Shown: positions 17,101 through 25,647, numbered from the stretch's first letter. The stretch: DNA of 39,870 bases from an uncultured bacterium (GCA_903835185.1 CAILLX010000233.1:1-39870), one strand, 5' to 3'. A program made the numbers and translations. Notes: a model not told the origin generated them from the sequence alone.

Positions 17101-17384
17101 TGACTTTTGCCAATGAGCAAAAGGCAGAAGGGCAGGATGCTAAAACTGCCGCTCTTTCTGCCGGTTATCAGCGGTTCAGACCGGTCATTATGACTGCCAC
17201 AGCGATGATTATCGGTATGATACCAATGGCGATAGGGTCAGGACAGGGTGGTTCTCAAAATGCCCCCATTGGGCGAGCAGTCATAGGCGGGCTGACTGTA
17301 GCTACCTTTTCCACCTTGCTTTTCGTGCCGCTGATATTCAGCATTATCAAAGGAAGAGTTAAGAGTGCCGTGCGCAGGAGTTAG
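14127..17384 (+). CDS. RND-family efflux transporter subunit 1 (HAE1/AcrB-like)
   Basis: A 1085-residue inner-membrane pump with the AcrB layout: TM1, large porter loop, TM2-6, second porter loop and TM8-12. The proton-relay pair D401-D402 is present in GMLVDDATVAIENIHR. The TM10 segment GVASANSILMVTFANE has no lysine at the position of AcrB K940. The start ATG 14127 (MWIVELALRRPHTFIV) is preferred over ATG 14088 because the paralogue downstream begins at exactly this point. It lies 32 bases ahead of its paralogue and diverges from the TolC-like gene. The substrate is not predictable. Confidence 0.93.
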   Translation: MWIVELALRRPHTFIVLSITIALFGVISIFRMPIDIFPNIDVPVVSCVWTYTGMSAYDMENLVTSVTEKALTSTVNGIQHIESMSLANMSIIKVYLQKGTPVGEAVAMVTSVGSAIRRQLPRGINPPFVTASSATDVPVIQLGLESDTLSEAELFDIANNIVRNQLATVQGTITPFPYGGKFRQVMVDLDPLQLRAYGLSANNVVKAINAGNVIHPCGTIKMGTYEYITVLNDMPREIDELNGIPIKTLNGNTVFVKDVAQVHDGYQPQLNIVNLDGHRAVLFNVLKAGQASTLAVTAGVREMLERIRAIVPQACHIRILTDQSIFVRDCVADVVQEAVIAAGLTALMMLALLGSWRSTVIVAISIPLAILSAIIGLNVFGQTINSMTLGGLALAVGMLVDDATVAIENIHRHLDMGKTIEAAILDGSEQVALPALVSTLSICIVFVPLLLLSEPSRSLFVPLGMSVVLAMMASYGLSRTLVPLMAKALLSVRHGATAAPGSGQDDETQPVVRTHLALPSQSSQPADLWAKITAILSRIHRWIDSHFEAVRKHYGAALAWVLDHPRTGVALFLGFYALSSVLYFSIGKDFFPAIDAGLLRLHVNAHGGMRIEETERTFKKIERSLATLVPARDLSAIADNIGMPVNGINYAYSDSQTISPADGEILVTLSEHKSHPTVYYQKAIRQMLNHDYPECSYYFQPADIVTQILNAGLPAPIDVKVRGMDKQANYHIAQEMKREIEKIPGAVDVCLHQVTDVPHFGFEVDRIRAKQVGLTQQDISNSLLIQLSSSFQTQPNFWLNTANGTTYNLAAQAPQYRLASLDDLRNIPVTSSSVKADKLQPELLMNLATPSRSSYPAVVNHLNVAPVFDIYASCQGRDLGGVADEVKGIIARHMKTSPRGTFMRICGQVLSMEMAYAALLLGLLFAVVLVYLLLVVNFQSWLDPLIILMAIPGAFTGILWSLFVCQTNFSIPALMGTIMTVGVASANSILMVTFANEQKAEGQDAKTAALSAGYQRFRPVIMTATAMIIGMIPMAIGSGQGGSQNAPIGRAVIGGLTVATFSTLLFVPLIFSIIKGRVKSAVRRS

Positions 17385-17416
17385 AGAAGTGATCCAGGAC
17401 AGGGAGAGCTGAAATT

Positions 17417-20400
17417 ATGTGGATTGTCGAGCTGGCACTAAAGCGGCCACATACTTTTATTGTCATGGCGATAGGCATTGCTCTTTTCGGCGTGCTCTCC
17501 ATTATGCAGATGGCTGTAGATATATTCCCTTCAATTGATGTCCCGATTGTCAGCTGTGTATGGACATATACCGGCATGTCGCCAGCCAATATTGAGAATC
17601 TCATTACTACAGTGACAGAAAGCTGGTTGACATCGACTGTCAACGGCATCGAGCATATGGAGTCCATGTCCGTTTCCGGCTTGAGCATTATCAAGGTTTA
17701 TCTGCACAAAGGAACAGACATCGGCGAAGCTGTGGCCATGGTTACTTCAGTAGGCAACGCCTGTCTTAACTACCTGCCTCCGGGCATTACTCCTCCATTT
17801 GTCACTGTATCCAGTGCCACGGATGTGCCTGTGCTGCAACTTGGAGTTGGCAGCGAGACGCTCACTGAGGCACAACTGTTCGATCTGGCACAAAATTTTG
17901 TCCGCATCCAGCTTGCCACTGTCCAGGGTGCTACCATTCCTTTCCCCTATGGCGGCAAGTATCGTCAGGTAATGGTTGATCTCAGCCCGGATGCACTGGT
18001 GGCTACCGGTCTGTCCGCCTATGATGTCGTTCAGGCTGTTAATGTGCAGAATATTACCGCTCCCAGTGGTACTGCCAAGATGGGTCCATATGAGTACATC
18101 ATTACTTTGAACAACATGCCCAAAGTAATTGACAGGCTCAATGAGATTCCCGTAAGGACCAGGGATGGGGTAACAGTTTTTCTCAGAGATGTTGCTAATG
18201 TCCATGACGGCTATCAGCCTCAACTTAATGTTGTTAATCAAAACGGCTTGCGAGCAGTTATCTTCAATATTTTGAAAAATGGTGACGCTTCAACTCTTGC
18301 CGTAGTCAATCAAATTAAGGCAGCACTGCCCAATATACAAAAAATTGTTCCGCCTGCATGCAAGCTAACACTTCTGTCAGATCAATCTACATTTGTAAAA
18401 GAATGCGTGGCTGATGTTGCCCAGGAAGCAGCTACTGCAGCCGGACTTACTGCTTTGATGATGCTGGTGCTGTTAGGGAGCTGGCGCAGCACTGTCATTG
18501 TGGCAACATCAATACCGCTGGCTATGTTGTCGTCCATTATCGGATTGCATATCTGCGGGCAAACTATTAACTCAATGACTTTAGGCGGGCTTGCTCTTGC
18601 TGTCGGCATGCTCGTCGACGATGCTACTGTGGCAATTGAGAACATACATCGCCATCTTGATCTCGGTGAGTCTATCAGCAAGGCGATTTTGCAGGGCTCC
18701 GAAGAGGTGGCTGTGCCGGCGCTGGTCTCCACTCTCGCTATATGTATAGTCTTTGTGCCTGTCTTTTTCCTCTCCGAACCGTCGCGTTCATTATTTGTTC
18801 CGCTGGGGCTGGCTGTGGCTTTTGCCATGATCGCTTCTTATGGACTTTCCCGGACAATCGTCCCTCTCATGGCAAAGACACTTCTGGCGTCAGAGGCTAA
18901 AGGGGAAGCTGAGGCTGCCCCTGGTGCCGAGATGTTGAACTCGGCTAATCTTCCCGGTTCTGGACAAGGTGGCAGTCGGTGTCCATACAGTCAATCTTCA
19001 GTGCTCGGTCAGATTGGCAATTATCTTCCGGGGCTCTTTGTCGTTATTCGCTTCTTCGTCTCCTGGCTAATGGCAGTTATGAACAGGCATCTCTTCCAAC
19101 CTCTAGGAGCTGTCTTCGGGAAGGTGCATGAAGTGATTGACAGACACTTTGAACAGCTGCGTCTTCAGTATCGCAACACACTGGATTGGGCGCTCGGGCA
19201 CCCGAGAATTGCTGTTTCCCTTTTTATTTGCTTCTACCTCCTCTCCTTTTGTCTGCTGCCTCAGATAGGTGAAGATTTCTTCCCGGCAATTGATGCCGGG
19301 CAGTTGCGCTTGCACGTTAATGCTCGCCCGGGGACCAGAGTAGAGGAGACAGAGCGCATCTTTAAGCACATTGAAAGAGCTATTAAACAGGTTGTGCCGC
19401 CGAGTGAAATTCAGCTCATGACAGACAACATTGGTATTCCTGTAAGTGGTGTTAACTATGCATTTTCAGATAGTCAGACTATAAGTGAAGCTGATGGGGA
19501 GATACTTGTATCACTCAAAGAAGAGCGCAGTCATGGCACCTTTTATTATCAAAGGCTGATAAGGGCGATGCTCAAACGGGACTTCCCTGAAATTGTCTAT
19601 TATTTCCAACCAGCCGACATTGTTACTCAGATTCTCAATGCCGGGCTGCCTGCTCCAATTGATATTCGCCTGACAGGACTCGACAGGAAGGGGAATTATG
19701 AGATAGCCCAGAAGATCAAGCATGATGTGGAAGAGGTGCCGGGGGCTGTCGATGTCTGTGTTCATCAAGTCGTTTCTGCACCGCAGTTTGTTGTTAATGT
19801 GGATAGAACAAGGGCTAATCAGCTGGGGCTAACTCAACGAGATGTCTCCAACTCAGTTCTGGTCTCTTTGAGTTCAAGCTTTCAGGTGGCGCCTAATTTC
19901 TGGTTGAACACGCAAAATGGAATTAATTACAATCTTGCTACCCAGACGCCGCAATATGACCTTAGCAGCCTGGACAATCTGCGCATTACAGCAATTACCG
20001 GTGCTGACAGTCCAACTAAGGTGGTGCCAGGAACTTATCCACTGCTGCAGTTGCAACCTCAACTTCTCACTAATCTGGCTACTCAACAGCGCATCGGTAC
20101 ACCGGCAGTTGTCAATCATCTCAATGTGCAGCCTGTATATGACATCTATGCTGCTTGTCAGGGGCGCGATTTGGGCGGTGTCTCCAGGGATATCAGAAAG
20201 ATCCTGGATGATTACAGGCCAAAGCTTCCTCATGGCAGCTTTCTTATTATGGGCGGGCAGGTCAAGAGCATGGTCACCGCCTTTGCTGGTCTGTTAGGCG
20301 GGCTGGCGCTGGCGCTCGTTCTTGTTTATTTGATGCTTGTTGTCAATTTCCAGTCCTGGGGCGATCCTTTGATTATACTCATGGCTATCCCCGGGGCGTT

Positions 20401-20809
20401 TTCTGGCATCATCTGGAGCCTTTTTGTTTCACAGACAACTTTTAGCATCCCTGCTTTGATGGGGACAATCATGACTGTGGGGGTTGCTTCTGCCAACAGC
20501 ATCTTGATGGTCACTTTTGCCAATGAGCAGAAAGCAGAAGGGCTAGATGCCAGAACTGCCGCTTTAAATGCAGGCTTCCAACGTTTCCGTCCTGTTATCA
20601 TGACAGCCACGGCGATGATTATAGGTATGATTCCTATGGCCATTGGTGCCGGACAGGGCGGTTCGCAGAATGCGCCCATTGGCAGGGCGGTTATAGGTGG
20701 GTTGACAGTGGCAACATTCTCCACCCTTCTTTTTGTTCCTCTTATATTCTCTCTTCTAAGAGGCGGCAAGAAAAGAGATAATGAAACAGGTCAGTCGGAG
20801 TCAGTTTAA
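17417..20809 (+). CDS. RND-family efflux transporter subunit 2 (HAE1/AcrB-like), paralogue of subunit 1
   Basis: A 1130-residue RND pump closely similar to the preceding gene along its whole length, with an insertion of about 45 residues (Gly/Pro/Ser-rich then hydrophobic) in the central loop near residue 500-560. The DD relay pair is in GMLVDDATVAIENIHRHLD, and the TM10 segment GVASANSILMVTFANE again lacks the AcrB lysine. ATG at 17417 with GGGAGAG upstream. Two different RND subunits in one operon with one fusion protein recall MdtB-MdtC, which assemble as a mixed trimer; the same may hold here. Its 3' end overlaps or abuts the fusion-protein gene. Confidence 0.93.
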   Translation: MWIVELALKRPHTFIVMAIGIALFGVLSIMQMAVDIFPSIDVPIVSCVWTYTGMSPANIENLITTVTESWLTSTVNGIEHMESMSVSGLSIIKVYLHKGTDIGEAVAMVTSVGNACLNYLPPGITPPFVTVSSATDVPVLQLGVGSETLTEAQLFDLAQNFVRIQLATVQGATIPFPYGGKYRQVMVDLSPDALVATGLSAYDVVQAVNVQNITAPSGTAKMGPYEYIITLNNMPKVIDRLNEIPVRTRDGVTVFLRDVANVHDGYQPQLNVVNQNGLRAVIFNILKNGDASTLAVVNQIKAALPNIQKIVPPACKLTLLSDQSTFVKECVADVAQEAATAAGLTALMMLVLLGSWRSTVIVATSIPLAMLSSIIGLHICGQTINSMTLGGLALAVGMLVDDATVAIENIHRHLDLGESISKAILQGSEEVAVPALVSTLAICIVFVPVFFLSEPSRSLFVPLGLAVAFAMIASYGLSRTIVPLMAKTLLASEAKGEAEAAPGAEMLNSANLPGSGQGGSRCPYSQSSVLGQIGNYLPGLFVVIRFFVSWLMAVMNRHLFQPLGAVFGKVHEVIDRHFEQLRLQYRNTLDWALGHPRIAVSLFICFYLLSFCLLPQIGEDFFPAIDAGQLRLHVNARPGTRVEETERIFKHIERAIKQVVPPSEIQLMTDNIGIPVSGVNYAFSDSQTISEADGEILVSLKEERSHGTFYYQRLIRAMLKRDFPEIVYYFQPADIVTQILNAGLPAPIDIRLTGLDRKGNYEIAQKIKHDVEEVPGAVDVCVHQVVSAPQFVVNVDRTRANQLGLTQRDVSNSVLVSLSSSFQVAPNFWLNTQNGINYNLATQTPQYDLSSLDNLRITAITGADSPTKVVPGTYPLLQLQPQLLTNLATQQRIGTPAVVNHLNVQPVYDIYAACQGRDLGGVSRDIRKILDDYRPKLPHGSFLIMGGQVKSMVTAFAGLLGGLALALVLVYLMLVVNFQSWGDPLIILMAIPGAFSGIIWSLFVSQTTFSIPALMGTIMTVGVASANSILMVTFANEQKAEGLDARTAALNAGFQRFRPVIMTATAMIIGMIPMAIGAGQGGSQNAPIGRAVIGGLTVATFSTLLFVPLIFSLLRGGKKRDNETGQSESV

Positions 20810-22175
20810 GAATATGAGTTCTCCCTTTCAGTCACAGTCCAAAGAAAACTCCAGTTCAAGTGGAGGAGGCAAGCCGGTTTTCCTTTTCCTGGCAGCTCTT
20901 GCTGCTTTGCTTGTAGTTCTTTTTATTGTCGGGGTTCTTCCTCGTATAGAGCAGCGCAGAGAGCTTAAGCAAGCTGAGGCTGAGACAGTCAATGCCGTCC
21001 GGGTGGTCAACGCAATACTGGCCCATCCTGCTGCCACAACTGAGTCAATAAGACTTCCCGGCAATATAAATGCCATTCTTTACACGACCATTTATGCCAG
21101 GGTAGACGGTTATCTAAAGAGTCGCTTTGTAGATATTGGCGATCATGTGAAAACAGGGCAGCTGCTGGCAGTAATTGATACACCGACAGTGGATGAGAAG
21201 CTCAATCAAGCCAGGGCTGATCTTAAAGAGGCGGAGGCTGCCCTTCTTGAAGCCAAGGCTCAGTTCAAGGAAGCAGTTGCTCAAGATGTTAAGGCTGCTG
21301 CAGAAGTAGAGAAGGACAGATCCAATCTGAACTATGCCAGTGTGACAGCTAAGCGCTGGATTGATTTAGCTGTAAGGGGAGCTGTGAGTCAGCAGAGTCG
21401 TGATGAGAAAGTTCGATCTCTCGAAGCTACTACAGCAAATTTAAATGCAGGCATTGCAGCTGAAAAAGCAACAGCAGCTCAGGTCAAGGCAGCTGCAGCA
21501 CAAATAAATGTTGCTGGCGCCAAAGTGGTAGCCCAGGAGGCTAATGTGAAGCGGCTTGTAGCCGAGCAAGGCTTTCAAAAAGTGGTGGCACCTTTTGACG
21601 GTATTATCACAGTGCGCAAAGTCGACCCGGGAGCGCTCATTACGCAGGGCAGTCAGTCGACGACTCTGGAGCTGTTTCAGCTGGCAAAGATTGACCGGTT
21701 GCGTATTTATGTAGGCGTGCCGCAGCGTGTTGCTCGTTATCTCAAGGCAGGAATGGCAGCCGACATAAATGTGACAGAGTTTCCTGAGCGAAAGTTTGTC
21801 GGTCATGTCACCAATGTTAGTGGCGCACTTGATCCTAATACGCGTACCAGGCAGACTGAAATACAGATTGAGAACCAGGACCATGCCCTGTTGCCAGGCA
21901 TGTATGCCGAGGTTAACTTTACCGGTATGCGCGAAGCACCCTGGATTAGAGTGCCTGGCACTACTGTCATTACGCGTACAGACGGGCTTTATGTAGCAGC
22001 AGTCAAGTCCGGCAAAGTGAACTTTCAGCGCATAACTGTAGGTAGAGATTTTGGAGACACTATCGAAGTGCGCGCCGGTCTTAACGATGGCGACGAAGTC
22101 ATTGTCAGTCCGGCAGACGATTTGCGTGAAGGCGAGCAGGTTAAGACTAAACGAGTCGAAGTTAAGACGAGCTGA
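20781..22175 (+). CDS. RND efflux membrane fusion protein (periplasmic adaptor)
   Basis: A 464-residue adaptor linking the RND pump to the TolC-like channel. It has an N-terminal membrane anchor (about residues 33-54) rather than a lipobox. A lipoyl/barrel-sandwich half-motif follows (YARVDGYLKSRFVDIGDHVKTGQLLAVID), then an Ala/Lys/Glu-rich alpha-hairpin coiled coil (about 140-270), the second half-motif (VVAPFDGIITVRKVDPGALI), and a beta-barrel plus membrane-proximal domain. ATG 20781 lies inside the end of the RND gene (29-base overlap). An alternative ATG at 20814, four bases after that gene's stop, would give 453 residues; both keep all domains. The adaptor gene comes last in the operon. 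Confidence 0.92.
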   Translation: MKQVSRSQFKNMSSPFQSQSKENSSSSGGGKPVFLFLAALAALLVVLFIVGVLPRIEQRRELKQAEAETVNAVRVVNAILAHPAATTESIRLPGNINAILYTTIYARVDGYLKSRFVDIGDHVKTGQLLAVIDTPTVDEKLNQARADLKEAEAALLEAKAQFKEAVAQDVKAAAEVEKDRSNLNYASVTAKRWIDLAVRGAVSQQSRDEKVRSLEATTANLNAGIAAEKATAAQVKAAAAQINVAGAKVVAQEANVKRLVAEQGFQKVVAPFDGIITVRKVDPGALITQGSQSTTLELFQLAKIDRLRIYVGVPQRVARYLKAGMAADINVTEFPERKFVGHVTNVSGALDPNTRTRQTEIQIENQDHALLPGMYAEVNFTGMREAPWIRVPGTTVITRTDGLYVAAVKSGKVNFQRITVGRDFGDTIEVRAGLNDGDEVIVSPADDLREGEQVKTKRVEVKTS

Positions 22176-22213
22176 CAGCAGGGACAGACTATTTCCGCGC
22201 GTGTGCTGAAAGA

Positions 22214-22534
22214 TCAGTGCCTGCCTTGCTGCACTATCACTTTGTCCTGCTCGATTATTGAGCGGAAGGCTGCACTTATTGCTGCCCAGTCGACGATGTC
22301 CACCTTCCATGGCAGATCAGATTGTGAGAAAGCTTCGTCCAGTGCGGCACTTTGCGCAATGCTCAAAGGTTGTTCAGTGATTATGGCAAGGTCCAGGTCG
22401 GAAAAAGGTTTGACTATCCCTTTGACGCGCGAGCCAAAGGCCCAGACCTCATAATGCGGAACATGTTTACTTAGAATGTCGCGCACGATTTGCCAGTGCT
22501 TCTGATGAGCTCTGATAGGACAAGTCTTCTTCAT
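22214..22534 (-). CDS. mntA: MntA-type nucleotidyltransferase antitoxin
   Basis: A 106-residue minimal nucleotidyltransferase. The catalytic signature G34-S35-(10 residues)-D46-L-D48 is intact, followed by LAII. In characterised MntA/HepT pairs the antitoxin transfers AMP groups onto a tyrosine of the HEPN toxin, silencing it. The start overlaps the end of the HepT gene by four bases, so the two are translationally coupled. It converges on the efflux operon with only 38 bases between them. Confidence 0.88.
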   Translation of the reverse strand: MKKTCPIRAHQKHWQIVRDILSKHVPHYEVWAFGSRVKGIVKPFSDLDLAIITEQPLSIAQSAALDEAFSQSDLPWKVDIVDWAAISAAFRSIIEQDKVIVQQGRH

Positions 22535-22935
22535 GTGATACGTGTCTTGAGCTGATCGCGTAAGTAAATAGCTTCTTTAAGAAAGTCTGGTATGCCTGCC
22601 ACTACCTGTAGGGCGATGTTTTCGTCGTATGTATGGCTGGTCTTTGCGCGCATCTGGCGATAAGTGCGCCAGCATGCCCAGTCACCACTAAGGATCCCTT
22701 TCTCATTGCCGGAACGGATCAGTTGCTCGAACGGCATGGCGTCATATTGACCAGGAGTGGGTGAGATTGATTCTAAATACCGTTGGAGGATTTTGTGGCT
22801 GAGCTCATAAGTAAATTCGAAGCGCTGGATCAGTCCATCGCGAATCTGTATGTCGGTAATGTCCCGCTTATAGCGCTCAAGCCCTTCTTTCAAACGGCTG
22901 ATTGCATTTTCCAGTGCGCTGATGTCAAGCTTCAT
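22531..22935 (-). CDS. hepT: HepT-type HEPN toxin (HI0074-like nucleotidyltransferase-binding protein)
   Basis: A 134-residue all-helical protein of the HI0074/HepT family. The HEPN ribonuclease motif R96-x4-H101-x-Y103 is complete (RAKTSHTY), with Y103 as the expected target of AMP transfer by the partner. It should act as an RNA-cleaving toxin when unmodified. ATG at 22935 with AGGGGA upstream. It lies downstream of the rhamnose genes but has its own candidate -10 box, and is likely an independent toxin-antitoxin module rather than part of sugar metabolism. Confidence 0.87.
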   Translation of the reverse strand: MKLDISALENAISRLKEGLERYKRDITDIQIRDGLIQRFEFTYELSHKILQRYLESISPTPGQYDAMPFEQLIRSGNEKGILSGDWACWRTYRQMRAKTSHTYDENIALQVVAGIPDFLKEAIYLRDQLKTRIT

Positions 22936-22974
22936 GCTGTCCCCTGTTAGAATGGCGCTTCTGCTTAACAGTAG

Positions 22975-22980
22975 ATTATA
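22975..22980 (-). promoter_or_regulatory. Candidate -10 box for hepT-mntA
   Basis: On the minus strand, a perfect TATAAT lies 40 bases upstream of the hepT start codon, giving a leader of about 30 bases. No good -35 is visible at standard spacing, so this is a weak promoter call. Confidence 0.35.
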
Positions 22981-23040
22981 GGAGAGTTTGATTAACAGAT
23001 CCTTTGCAGTCTGTTGCGGTTTACCTGACAGGCTAGCTGT

Positions 23041-23595
23041 CTAACCTTTACGAATCTGCCAGAAATCTTCGCCGAGGCTATCCCAGGGAAGACGATGCTC
23101 GTCCGGGCTGCTGGGGTTGAAGCACTGGTTGACGAAATATACCATGCTGGCTGTCTTGTCCCATGGGTTGGCCATGCCGTGGGCGACGCCGCGAGGGATG
23201 TAGAGCAGCTGTGCTCGTCCGCCACCCATTACAATACGCATTGAGCTCTGGTAGGTCGGCGAATCTTTACGGGCGTCAAGCAGTCCAACTAAAAGCCTGT
23301 CATAAGGCATGACAAACCAGACGTCTTCCTGGTTGTAATGCAAATGGAATGCTTTGATTACTCCGGGCATGACCTGGGAGAAAGTAGATTGCCTGACCTT
23401 AAACTCAGGGAAAAGCTGTAGATTCCCTTGATCGTCCAGCCTGATTATTTCAGCCAGTGCGCCGCCGTCGTCTATGAACAGGTTCAGATTAAGGAGTTGA
23501 ATCCCCTCAATTGTTGGTTTTTTTGAGTAATCCTGCACAGAAAGATTGCTTGCATATGCCCGACCAATTGCTTCTGCATTTAAAGATTTCAACAT
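23041..23595 (-). CDS. rmlC: dTDP-4-dehydrorhamnose 3,5-epimerase-like cupin (RmlC)
   Basis: A 184-residue cupin, the usual size for RmlC, which epimerises dTDP-4-keto-6-deoxyglucose at C3 and C5. Family landmarks can be aligned: catalytic His as H84 (in AFHLHYNQ, where typical enzymes have RGLHFQ), LDARKDSPTY for the substrate-binding strand, IPRGVAHGM with H139, and the catalytic Tyr as Y153. The motif around H84 and the segment after Y153 (NQCFNP instead of NYYSP) are divergent. The N-terminal 20 residues also differ. It is the last rml gene, 118 bases after rmlD; the context makes the assignment likely despite the divergence. Confidence 0.8.
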   Translation of the reverse strand: MLKSLNAEAIGRAYASNLSVQDYSKKPTIEGIQLLNLNLFIDDGGALAEIIRLDDQGNLQLFPEFKVRQSTFSQVMPGVIKAFHLHYNQEDVWFVMPYDRLLVGLLDARKDSPTYQSSMRIVMGGGRAQLLYIPRGVAHGMANPWDKTASMVYFVNQCFNPSSPDEHRLPWDSLGEDFWQIRKG

Positions 23596-23713
23596 CAGCG
23601 CCTCAAAGCTCTTGACAGCAAAAAGCTGTCTTTATCCATCATTGCTCATAAGAATAGCATGACCCAAGCCGCAGTCAGGCAGTATCAGAGGCTCTTCAAA
23701 GAATCTTCAGGTG

Positions 23714-24556
23714 TCAGGACAAAGAGCCCAGGTCCAGATAGTTGCGAAGAGACTCTTCCCAGGGGACAACATCACGGCCGATTGTGTGAATCAATGTTGT
23801 CTTGTCCAGCACAGAGTATTTAGGACGGGTGGCAGGACGGGGAAACTCTTTGGTAGCTATCGGTTGAACTTCGGCAGCAGTGCCACGCAAAATTTCGCGG
23901 GCAAATCCACACCAGTTGGTGACCCCACCATCGGTGGCATGATAAATGCCCCAGCGCTCAGTGGCTATGAGGCCGGCAAGACATTCTGCAAGGCTCAGCG
24001 TGCATGTAGGCGAGCCCCACTGGTCTGATACGACTCGCAGCGGCTTGTTTTGCCGAGCCAGCTCTTGAATTGTGTTGACGAAATTGCGCCCGTTAGGACC
24101 ATAGAGCCAGCTGGTTCTAACGATGTAGAACTTTGTCAAATGGCGTCTTACTGCTTTCTCTCCAGCCAGTTTTGATTTTCCATAGATTGAGAGCGGATTG
24201 CAAGGATCCCAGGTGGAATACGGATGATTCTGCTGTCCATCAAAGACGTAATCAGTCGACAGATAAAGAAGCGGTATATCCAGCTTGGCACAGGCAACGA
24301 CAATATTTTCGGTGCCGTAGCCGTTAGTTAGGAAAGCTGCTTCCGGCTCGGACTCTGCTTGATCTACGTTGGTATAAGCTGCAGCATGAATTACTAAATC
24401 AGGGTTAGTATATGGCAGCATTTCGTCAACGTGCTGGTAGTTGGTTATATCCAGGTCGTCTTTATCAATACCCTTAACCGAGTGTCCACGCTCTTCCAAA
24501 CAGGGAGCAAGAGCTTTGCCAAGCATGCCACCGGCGCCGGTGAGTAATACTTTCAT
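23714..24556 (-). CDS. rmlD: dTDP-4-dehydrorhamnose reductase (RmlD)
   Basis: A 280-residue extended short-chain dehydrogenase that reduces dTDP-4-keto-L-rhamnose to dTDP-L-rhamnose with NAD(P)H. The dinucleotide motif GAGGMLG is at 7-13. The catalytic residues are T101-D-Y103 (STDYVFDG) and Y125-x3-K129 (SIYGKSKLAGE). Full length for the family. Start ATG at 24556, 14 bases after rmlB. It supplies the activated rhamnose used by glycosyltransferases of this locus. Confidence 0.95.
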   Translation of the reverse strand: MKVLLTGAGGMLGKALAPCLEERGHSVKGIDKDDLDITNYQHVDEMLPYTNPDLVIHAAAYTNVDQAESEPEAAFLTNGYGTENIVVACAKLDIPLLYLSTDYVFDGQQNHPYSTWDPCNPLSIYGKSKLAGEKAVRRHLTKFYIVRTSWLYGPNGRNFVNTIQELARQNKPLRVVSDQWGSPTCTLSLAECLAGLIATERWGIYHATDGGVTNWCGFAREILRGTAAEVQPIATKEFPRPATRPKYSVLDKTTLIHTIGRDVVPWEESLRNYLDLGSLS

Positions 24557-24570
24557 CTCTAGCCCTTTCT

Positions 24571-25647
24571 TTATTTGCTGTTGCCTGACTTGGATCCTGC
24601 CAGGACTGGGGTCGCGGCAACATTTACAGCAGTAAACTCAACATTGCGTGAGACCGCCTTAAGCCAGGACTGATTGGTCTTGTACCAGTCGATTGTCTGC
24701 TTCATACCTGTTTCAAAACTGTGTGCTGGCGTCCAGCCCAACTCGTGCTGAATCTTGCTTGAGTCAATTGCATAACGACGATCGTGTCCTGGTCTGTCTT
24801 GGACATAGCGGATCATCTCTTCGCCGGCGCCAAACTCGCAAAGGACCAGTTTGGTTATCTCGATATTTTTCTTCTCATTATTGCCGCCGATATTGTAGAC
24901 CTCGCCTGGTGTTCCTCTGTGGAAAACCATTTCGATTGCGCGGCAGTGATCTTCCACGTGCAGCCAGTCACGGACGTTGAGCCCATCTCCATATACGGGA
25001 ACAGGTTTGCCTGACAGAGCGTTGCTAATAAAAAGTGGAATAAGTTTTTCGGGATGTTGATATGGTCCGTAGTTGTTAGAACAACGGGTAATCATTACAG
25101 GCATGCCGTAAGTGTGGAAGTAGGCGCGGCAGAGCATATCGGCGCCAGCTTTGCTTGATGAGTATGGGCTGTTAGGAGCTAGCGGAGTCTCCTCAGTAAA
25201 GTAGCCAGTTGCTCCCAATGAGCCGTAGACCTCATCTGTTGATACTTGCACATAACGGATGGAGTAGCTGCTGCTGTTCTTGTCGGTGCGTCCGTACTGG
25301 TAAGCAGCTTCGAGGAGGTTCTGTGTGCCTAATACATTTGTGTGTACAAAGACTGCCGGGTCGTCAATTGAGCGGTCTACATGTGTCTCGGCAGCTAGAT
25401 TGATAATTCCGTCTATCGGTCCAAACTTCTCTCCTGAGACGATTGAGTGCACCAGATCGTGGTCCTCTATTCTTCCCTGGACAAACTTATAATGCGGATT
25501 GCTGGCGATGTCCTGGACATTCTCAACGTGTCCGGCGTATGTCATTGCGTCCAGGTTGATTATTGTGTAATCAGGATGATGCTTAAGAAGATGCCTGATG
25601 AGATTGCTTCCAATAAAACCAAGACCACCGGTGATGAGCAGTTGCAT
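24571..25647 (-). CDS. rmlB: dTDP-glucose 4,6-dehydratase (RmlB)
   Basis: A 358-residue NAD-dependent dehydratase, second enzyme of the rhamnose donor pathway. Motifs: GGLGFIG at 7-13, STDEVYG with T137, D138 and E139 as the active-site trio, and Y162-x3-K166 in PYSSSKAGAD. I choose ATG 25647 because CGGAGAA lies eight bases upstream; an in-frame TTG at 25668 would place that site inside the coding region. The C-terminus carries about 20 residues after the core (AATPVLAGSKSGNSK), slightly longer than typical. The 238-base gap upstream, containing palindrome R4, separates it from rmlA. Confidence 0.95.
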   Translation of the reverse strand: MQLLITGGLGFIGSNLIRHLLKHHPDYTIINLDAMTYAGHVENVQDIASNPHYKFVQGRIEDHDLVHSIVSGEKFGPIDGIINLAAETHVDRSIDDPAVFVHTNVLGTQNLLEAAYQYGRTDKNSSSYSIRYVQVSTDEVYGSLGATGYFTEETPLAPNSPYSSSKAGADMLCRAYFHTYGMPVMITRCSNNYGPYQHPEKLIPLFISNALSGKPVPVYGDGLNVRDWLHVEDHCRAIEMVFHRGTPGEVYNIGGNNEKKNIEITKLVLCEFGAGEEMIRYVQDRPGHDRRYAIDSSKIQHELGWTPAHSFETGMKQTIDWYKTNQSWLKAVSRNVEFTAVNVAATPVLAGSKSGNSK

